Shown here piece by piece: positions 57,897-64,000 of a DNA stretch of 64,000 nt (its first letter is position 1; each line of letters begins with the position of its first letter). The translations under genes were made by a program, and so were the position numbers. Origin of the DNA: Dolomedes plantarius (taxonomy: Eukaryota; Arthropoda; Arachnida; Araneae; Dolomedidae); contig OU015490.1 in NCBI GenBank assembly GCA_907164885.2, positions 15,359,494 through 15,423,493 on the forward strand. The letters run 5' to 3'. Below the pieces are notes generated by a model. That model was not told the DNA's origin. It was given only the letters and a program-made list of their open reading frames with translations, and made no database searches.

Positions 57897-58154
57897 TATA
57901 TATATTCATTCTTGCGCAAGTATTGTTGGGATACATGCTATCCCAACTCGTAAGGAAAAGTTGAAGTTAAAACTAGGAAGGAAAATAATTTCGGTGCCGA
58001 AAAATGTGAACGTTGTTCGAGACGCCCAAGTTTCCCCGACAAGTCTCATGTAAAAAAAATTGTGCGGTCGGGGAACCCCCATCAGGAAGGAAATTCCTTA
58101 CGTTATTTTTTCAAGTCTAAACGTGATTTAATATGTAGATTTCTATTGATTATA
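57897..58154. other. No gene recognised
   Basis: Short unique sequence between the Tc1 and a microsatellite. Confidence 0.5.
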
Positions 58155-58177
58155 TATATGTATATATATATATATAC

Positions 58178-58245
<68 letters not shown>

Positions 58246-58314
58246 ATATATGTATATTTATATATATAAAATATTTACATATATATATTATATATATTAT
58301 AATATATATACATT
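58155..58314. repeat. (TA)n microsatellite
   Basis: TA tracts with CATA and TATATTTA interruptions. Confidence 0.95.
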
Positions 58315-58354
58315 GTGATATTCCCAGAATGAGTGGGAACAGAAACGGCCAGCG

Positions 58355-58450
58355 CTTGTTCGGGGATATGAACCAGGGACCTCGCTCCGTAGTGCGATAG
58401 TCCCATACTCCGTAGTCCGATGCGATAACCATTCAGCCACAGAGTCCTTG
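58355..58450 (-). mobile_element. tRNA-like SINE head
   Basis: On the minus strand GACTCTGTGGCTGAATGGTT contains an A-box-like word and CCTGGTTCATATCCCC a B-box-like word. Between them a 20-bp segment around GACTACGGAGTATGGGACTA and ACTACGGAGCGA is partly duplicated, lengthening the space to over 50 nt. A close relative lies inside the Ty3 LTR (60134-60205). Neither folds as a proper tRNA. Confidence 0.55.
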
Positions 58451-59670
58451 AGAACAAGCTCTTATGAAGGGGACATAAATCTTTTTCGTTACGGGACGAT
58501 TCCTGCCAGTTCACTCTACTGTAAGCCGCGTAAAAGAACTTCGTTCCAAAAAAAAATTGAATGTTGTTGAGCCCCCCTCATAAGAAATGTCGAGACGGTG
58601 GTGGCAAGGCAATTTCGCCTGCATGCCGCTTGTAAAATAAGACAAAATCGACTACTTTGGATAAATGATTCATCATTCACACCCATGGCTCCCAGAAAAT
58701 GTATTTAAAAAATTGCTTTTCCCGACTTCTGTCACGTGACACGGCCCAATACCTTACTAACTGATGGGAAGAAGAGAAAAAACACCCAACGGGAAACGTA
58801 CCTGCCTGTACGCCCTCAAGCGACAGCTCTAATCAGAAATCGCTTTCGCACGCCACGTAGCGAGCACATCACACTTCCTGGCGACAATAGAATAAATAAA
58901 TCAGGAGGCACAAAAATCACCCATGAAAACTGGAATCCGGAAAAAAAAATGAAAAATTTATAAAATCGTTTGCGCAGTCCCCCCTCCCCCCCCTTCCTAT
59001 TCCCCCGCTACCCGGCGTCTAAAAATCTATATAAATCAAAACGGGAGCGATGAATTAATAACGAAGTCGCTGCTGACAAATTGAAAAATAATCACCCGGT
59101 GCGTGGAATTCCCCCCCCCCCCCCTCTAAACGACTTTTTAACGCTTTCGCGCTGGCCAGAGGCAGTCTCCAGGTCAGTTGACACGCCATGCGCACCTTCC
59201 AGAGTGTCGCGGTGTGATTTTAGGCAATTGGGGGTGTGGGCGGGATTTCGAAAGATTTTTCTATTCCCCCCCCCACCCTCCCAAACGACTTCGAAAATGA
59301 AAAATGTCGATTATTACTTTATCTCCATTGTTGGGCGCAATCACGAAAGTCCACCCTAATGGCCAGTAGCCTTTTGCTTGCATACACATGTAAGTATGAA
59401 TGCCAGTATTTATTCACTGTATTTTTCTCCCCCGAAAGCTTCGATTTTAGAATGTCATTTCTGCTCCGGAATATTTGCGTGTAAACACGCATTTTTTTCC
59501 CCACCAAGTTTCGCGTACGATTGAATGAATTTTTGTGCATGCATATATGAATCGACGAAGAAGGAAATCGAAAATAATTGAAAACGGATATAAAATGAAA
59601 TAAGAAACCTTGAAAATTACGTTTACGATTGATTCGGTGATCAATAAGGTATTTTATGATAAAGCTGCGG
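58451..59670. other. No gene recognised
   Basis: Several C runs (58980-59000, 59110-59125, 59266-59280) and short overlapping frames without motifs. Confidence 0.45.
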
Positions 59671-59673
59671 GGA

Positions 59674-59828
59674 GGGCTCGAGATAGCCTAGTGGTAGCGC
59701 GTCGGCTTTCGGTGCTGAGCAAGGGTGCTCGGATCGAATCCCGATAAGTGCCATTAAATACTTCCGTGTCCAGGCCGGATATGGGCACTTTTAATCTGTA
59801 GACCGGAAAGTCCTTCTATGAGGTCAGT
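59674..59828 (+). mobile_element. tRNA-derived SINE, 3' part replaced by (TA)n
   Basis: GATAGCCTAGTGGTAGCGCG (A box) and GCTCGGATCGAATCCCGA (B box) form the head; the body words TTCCGTGTCCAGGCCGGATA and GTAGACCGGAAAGTCCTTCT match the SINE at 36896-37201. The similarity stops at AGGTCAGTGA, where a (TA)n tract begins. Confidence 0.7.
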
Positions 59829-59836
59829 GATATATA

Positions 59837-59881
<45 letters not shown>
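59829..59881. repeat. (TA)n microsatellite
   Basis: TA tract at the outer border of the Ty3 LTR; probably the insertion target. Confidence 0.95.
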
Positions 59882-59884
<3 letters not shown>

Positions 59885-60224
59885 CGCGTAGATGGTAGTC
59901 GTATGGATTGAACACACACGTAGAGGGAATACAACGCTGTTTATTAGCACACAACACTTAGCTGATAGAACTCAGAACTGAACTCACAGGTTGAGCTACT
60001 TGCTCTTTTATCCATCAACAGAATATTCTGGAACGCCGTTCCAGGAAATTAAAGAATGTTCTAGCAACTTCTAGAACTAACAGAAATAGAATTAGAATTA
60101 AATTAAATTAAATTAAATTAAAATAAAATAATGTAGAGCTTCGAACAGGGGACCTCTTGCTCAGCAGTCCGGTGCGTTGACCATTCAGCAACAGAGTCTT
60201 TGACAGGAAAGGCTTTAAGCGGCA
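59882..60224 (-). repeat. 3' LTR of the Ty3/gypsy element
   Basis: On the minus strand starts TGCCGCTTAAAGCC and ends CATCTACGCGACA; TGCCGC and GCGACA are near-inverted ends. It contains a tRNA-like stretch (60134-60205), an (AATTA)n stretch (60090-60125), a TATA-like GGATAAAAGA at 60004-60013 and a poly(A) signal AATAAA at 59940-59945. Length 343 bp. The boundary rests on the TG/CA ends and the adjacent polypurine tract because the 5' LTR is not available for comparison. Confidence 0.7.
60134..60205 (-). other. tRNA-like sequence inside the LTR
   Basis: GACTCTGTTGCTGAATGGTC and CCCTGTTCGAAGCTC resemble A and B boxes of an RNA polymerase III promoter, and the text between matches the tRNA-like head at 58355-58450. 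It could be a SINE fragment captured by the LTR. Confidence 0.5.
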
Positions 60225-60238
60225 TTGCTCCCTCCTTA
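60225..60238 (-). promoter_or_regulatory. Polypurine tract of the Ty3 element
   Basis: TAAGGAGGGAGCAA on the minus strand directly precedes the TG of the LTR, the usual site of second-strand priming. One C interrupts the purines. Confidence 0.65.
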
Positions 60239-60268
60239 GAAGAACAGCGTCCCGCTGTCCTAGGTTGC

Positions 60269-63200
60269 CTAACTGCTAGCAACTTTTGATCTGGAACGTG
60301 TCTGTGGTCCGGTGTAATCATTCTTTACATTGGTAGGCGGATCCTCTTCACAATGGCCGTCTTCAGATGTTGAAGAATCACCATTCGGATGTTGTGCTTG
60401 TAATTCAGGGTCGTAGTAAGGCTTCATTCTAAGAACATGGACGGTGTCTATCGTTTTCCGGCGTCTTGATGTTGGCTCATAGTCTTGGACTTCGTAGGTT
60501 ACGTCAGATAATCGTCGTAACACCTGCTATGGTCCGAAGTATTTTTTAAGCAGTTTCTCGGACAAGCCTACTTTCCGAACAGGCGTGAAAATCCATACTA
60601 AATCTCCAGGTGAATAGGACACCACCCTGTGCTTGGAATTATAACGCCGACGGTCCTTTTCTTGCGCCTCTAGGGTTCGTAGTCTGGCTAACTGCCTTGC
60701 CTCTTCTGTTTTCACGACAAGATGCTTAGTATAGTCGTTCTCCACGTCAGGGCAGAAGGGGAAAAGAGTGTCGAGCGTTGTTTCGGCCTCTCGGCCATGA
60801 AGTAAATAGAAAGGTGTGAATCCGGTTACATCCTGTTTAGCGGTGTTGTAAGCGAAGGTCACAAACGGCAGTATCTCGTCCCAGTTTCTCTGTTCTACGT
60901 CTACGTACATGGATAACATGTCGCCTAGTGTTTTGTTGAATCGCTCAGTAAGGCCATTGGTCTGGGGATGGTAGGCTGTCGTCATTCGAAGACTAATGTT
61001 ACACAACCGGATGATATCTGAAACAAGTCTTGATTGAAACACTTGCCCTCGATCGGTGATGATAACTCGGGGCGCTCCATGTTTTAGAAGTATATCTTCG
61101 ACGAGGAACCTCGCTAATTCCGCAACTTCAGCAGTTTTCAGGGCTTTTGTAATAGCATAGCGACTCAAATAGTCGGTGCAGACTACGATCCATTTATTTC
61201 CAGTGGTCGAATTTCGAAAACGCCCAAGGAGATCTATCCCAATGCGATGAAATGGCGCAACAGCAGGCGGTATAGGCATTAGATGACCCGGTGGCTTCTG
61301 TGGAACGGCTTTCCTACGCTGGCATTCCCGGCAGTGCATGACATATCGTCGCACATTTCGGTAGAGCCCTGGCCAGTGAAACCGCTTCCTTATTCTGTCG
61401 TACGTTTTGACGAATCCTAGATGTCCGGCCGTGGGTGCGTCATGGAAACATTGAAGAATGTCTTGACGTAGATGCTTTGGAATGACAGGAAGCCATTTCT
61501 TGCCGGTTGGATCGAAACTCTTTTTACATAGTACGTCTTCAATCAGCTCAAATTCTCCTTTCACTGTTTCGCCATTTCCTAGAGTCCGTATTAACTCCGC
61601 AAGTCTTGGATCTTTTCTTTGTTCGTGAGCAACGTTAGCAAAATCTATAGCGGCGATGACTTCCGATGGTATATTGTCTTCTTCCAATGGATTTCGGGAC
61701 AAACTATCAGCGTCCTTGTGTTTCTTTCCACTCTTGTAAACAATCGAGATGTCATACTCTTGTAGTCGCAAGGCCCACCTCGCAAGTCTTCCCGAGGGAT
61801 CCTTTAGATTAGTTAGCCAACACAGCGAATGGTGGTCTGTTACGATTGAAAAGTGTTTGCCGAAGAGGTATGGTCTAAACTTGTGAACAACCCATACGGC
61901 GGCAAGGCATTCTCTTTCAGTCGTGGAATAATTTTTCTCTGCTTTGGTTAGTGTCCGCGAAGCATAGGCAATAACTGTTTCTTTTCCATGCTGTATTTGA
62001 ACCAAGACTGCTCCAATACCATAGCCGCTGGCGTCCGTTCGCAATTGTGTTTCGGCGTTTTCGTCGTAAAGTCCCAGTATAGGGTCAGATATCAGTGCTT
62101 CCTTTAGCCGGTCGAAAGCATCCGACTGCTCACGTCCCCAACGAAATTTAGAATCACCTTTCAGCAACATTTGTAAGGGTTGAGCTTGATGACAAAAATC
62201 CTTGATGAAGCGGCGGTAATAAGAACAGAGTCCTAGGAAACATCTGACGTCGTGCACACTTTTGGGTGTGGGAAAACACTTCACGGCCTTTACTTTATCT
62301 GGATCGGGGCGGACACCTCCTTCCGATACTAGATGTCCCAAAATCTTAATTTGTTCAGCCCCGAAGAGACATTTTTTTGGATTTAGGACAAGCCCAGCTT
62401 CTTGGATGCATTTAAGTACGACATTCAGACGTTTAAGATGGTCGTCGAAGGTCTCAGAAAACACGACAATGTCGTCTAGATAACAGAGACACATGGTCCA
62501 TTTTAGGTGTCGTAGCAAGTTATCCATCATTCTTTCAAAGGTTGCCGGCGCATTGCACAGACCAAAGGGCATGACCTTGAACTCGTAAAGTCCTTCTGGT
62601 GTGATAAAAGCTGTCTTTTCGAGATCTGCCTCGTCCACTTCAATCTGCCAGTAGCCAGAATAGAGATCGATCGACGAAAAGAACTTGGCTCCTTTTAAGC
62701 TGTCTAATGTGTCGTCAATACGTGGCAGAGGGTAGGCATCTTTTTTCGTAATTTTGTTGAGCCGACGATAATCGACACAAAATCGCCAACTTCCATCCTT
62801 TTTCTTCACGAGGACAACTGGGGACGACCATGGGCTCTCCGATGGTTGAATAACATCTCTGTCTAGCATCTTTTCTACTTCCTCTTGAATAATTCGACGC
62901 TCCGCAGGAGATACTCTGTAAGCCCTTTGGCTAATCGGTAGATGATTGCCAGTGATTATACGATGTTGCACATTTACTTTTGTTCCGGCTTTTCTTGATT
63001 GATCAAAAATTTCAGGAAACTCAGAAAGTAATTCTAAGAGTCACTGTTTTCGTTCTACCGTGAGATCTTGGGCTAGCATTTGGGAATAGTCGACCGGAGA
63101 AGGGCTCGATTTCAACTTGGCGGCTGAGCAGATATGCGCACTGTAGATGCAGTTCAGATACCTCTTGTCTAGAGTCTCTGCATAGCCCACACACATGCCT

Positions 63201-63872
63201 TTGGGAATTAACCTAGCTTCTGGTTGAGCATTCGTGACCCAGAGTTCGGCTGTACCGTCGTAAAACGTCAGGATCGTTGAAGGCACCGCAACTTCTTTGT
63301 CCAGCAGCAGTAGTCGATTTCCCTCCACTATGATCGCAGTCTGTGATAGCATTAATTTTGGGATTCGTGACAATTACTTTAGAAATAGAGTGCGGAGGTA
63401 CGACGCAGTCTTGAAGGGTGTTCACTCGCCATGTCTCAGCAGATTCAGGATCTGACATAATTTCGTCAAACACTAGTTCCGATCGGCCACAGTCGACGAC
63501 TGCTCTCGAGGCTTCGAGAAAATCCCAACCAAGTATAACATTGTGACTGCAGTTCGGCATAACTGTAAACTCAAAGGGACGTATTAGACCATTGATGTTT
63601 AAGCGAAGAACACATTTCCCTATTGGACGGACGTGACTTCCGTCGGCGACCTTGAGGATTATGCTTCCGTTGATTGGGAACATAATCTTTCGCAGCTGAC
63701 GTCTATATTGGTCTGAGATGACAGAAAATGATGCGCCGGAGTCCACGAGTGCACGTACTGGTTGACTGTCAATGTTTAGTTCTAGATAATTCTTCGTCAT
63801 CTTTGCGGCAGCGGGAGGATTTTGTTTTTCAGCGGCCTCACCTCCAAGGAAGGTCGCACTGCTTAGTTTTCC
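60269..63872 (-). pseudogene. pol: Ty3/gypsy pol polyprotein
   Basis: The frame opens at 63872 directly after a TGA and in the -1 frame of gag. Protease: RALVDSGASFSVISD near 63750 with the DSG triad. A one-base shift falls near 63355, and a TGA at 63041-63043 follows. The next 838 codons are open: reverse transcriptase with LVKKKDGSWRFCVDYRRLN, FFSSIDLYSGYWQIE and YLDDIVVFS (Asp-Asp); RNase H with RTDASGYGIGAVL, TTERE, VTDHHSL and DADSLSR; integrase with an HHCC finger (H-x6-H, C-x2-C: GHLGF, MHCRECQRRKA) and the acids in RIGIDLLGR, VIITDRGQVFQ and NGLTERFNKTL spaced D-35-E. A TAG at 60524-60526 cuts the tail after KKYFGP; QVLRRLSDVTYEVQDYEP continues to 60269, a GPY-type end. Three lesions in about 1,200 codons suggest a fairly young dead copy. 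Likely Ty3 clade of arthropod elements such as 412/mdg1 or 17.6 types; I do not assign it further. Confidence 0.9.
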
Positions 63873-64000
63873 TCATTTCTTCGGCCAGGTGAGACACTGG
63901 AACGTCTATACGGCGATGGGGATCTGAAGCGACGAGTAGGCGATCGACCTCGGTTAGGGCTAGGCGACAGACTTCTTTCAAACGTTCGGCTGGATTCGTC
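63863..64000 (-). CDS. gag: gag, C-terminal end (partial)
   Basis: Forty-five codons to the TAA at 63863-63865: rich in Ser-Pro-Arg (SLSPSPNRGRSPTRRFRSPS), a basic RS-like tail that suits RNA binding. The zinc knuckle and capsid regions would lie outside the window. The last sense codons GAG GAA AAC TAA overlap the start of the pol frame, which begins right after TGA in the -1 frame. Confidence 0.7.
   Translation of the reverse strand, partial: DESSRTFERSLSPSPNRGRSPTRRFRSPSPYRRSSVSPGRRNEEN
63866..63872 (-). promoter_or_regulatory. Candidate gag-pol frameshift site
   Basis: On the minus strand GGAAAAC lies between a TGA that bounds the pol frame and the TAA that ends gag, so a -1 shift must happen in this narrow interval if the two are expressed as a fusion. 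It is not a perfect X-XXY-YYZ heptamer, but AAC to AAA slippage in the A site is common in retroelements. I see no checked downstream structure. Confidence 0.45.

Larger units (their letters stand above)
59882..64000 (-). mobile_element. Ty3/gypsy LTR retrotransposon, incomplete at window edge
   Basis: Read on the minus strand from 64000: the end of gag, a pol gene in the order protease, reverse transcriptase, RNase H, integrase (the Ty3 order), a polypurine tract and the 3' LTR. The 5' part is beyond the window. A frameshift and two stops interrupt pol, so this copy is inactive, though all catalytic residues are kept. Confidence 0.9.

Noticed and set aside
60118..60321. 67-codon minus-strand frame
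   Set aside because: It crosses the polypurine tract into the LTR; an artefact of the retrotransposon 3' end.

Overview
The window looks like a piece of a large, repeat-filled animal genome, most likely an arthropod; an arachnid such as a spider fits the transposon mix, but I cannot prove the species. No convincing host gene is visible. Almost everything recognisable is a transposable element, a remnant of one, or a tandem repeat, set among many long (TA)n tracts. One 100-base run of N (43901-44000) marks an assembly gap.

Layout. 0.3-5.7 kb: a piggyBac-like element with TTAA ends, a fold-back element, a lone LTR carrying a palindromic MITE, an hAT remnant, the 3' end of a LINE and a pogo-like MITE. 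5.8-11.0 kb: a 5.2-kb minisatellite whose 72-bp unit equals 24 codons. 11.2-20.2 kb: the inverted partner of the piggyBac-like element, a mariner-like element with a broken transposase, a Tc1 element split by a lone LTR, and an hAT-type MITE. 20.7-29.8 kb: a nest in which a tandem-repeated Tigger fragment holds an hAT element (8-bp duplication), which in turn holds a 5.7-kb LTR retrotransposon (4-bp duplication), a SINE and another short retroposed insert.

30.0-33.1 kb: Tigger/pogo elements. 34.7-38.3 kb: two tandem copies of a 0.67-kb unit, one interrupted by a Tc1 element and by about 0.75 kb containing a SINE. 38.3-41.6 kb: a SINE with 14-bp duplications and two tandem arrays. 41.7-58 kb: at least six Tc1/mariner copies in different states of decay, pogo-like MITEs (one interrupted by Tc1, with an uninterrupted sister copy nearby), and many (TA)n tracts. 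58.3-64 kb: tRNA-derived SINE pieces, then a Ty3/gypsy retrotransposon on the minus strand with its 3' LTR, polypurine tract, pol gene and the end of gag; the element runs off the right edge.

The most distinctive objects are the LTR retrotransposon at 21354-27095 (apparently identical 614-bp LTRs, a tRNA-Leu-type primer site, a polypurine tract, and one long intact reading frame of 634 codons with no polymerase) and the minisatellite that reads as a 24-residue protein repeat in part of its length. Nested insertions give a relative order of events at several places, and paralogous empty sites confirm the target duplications directly.
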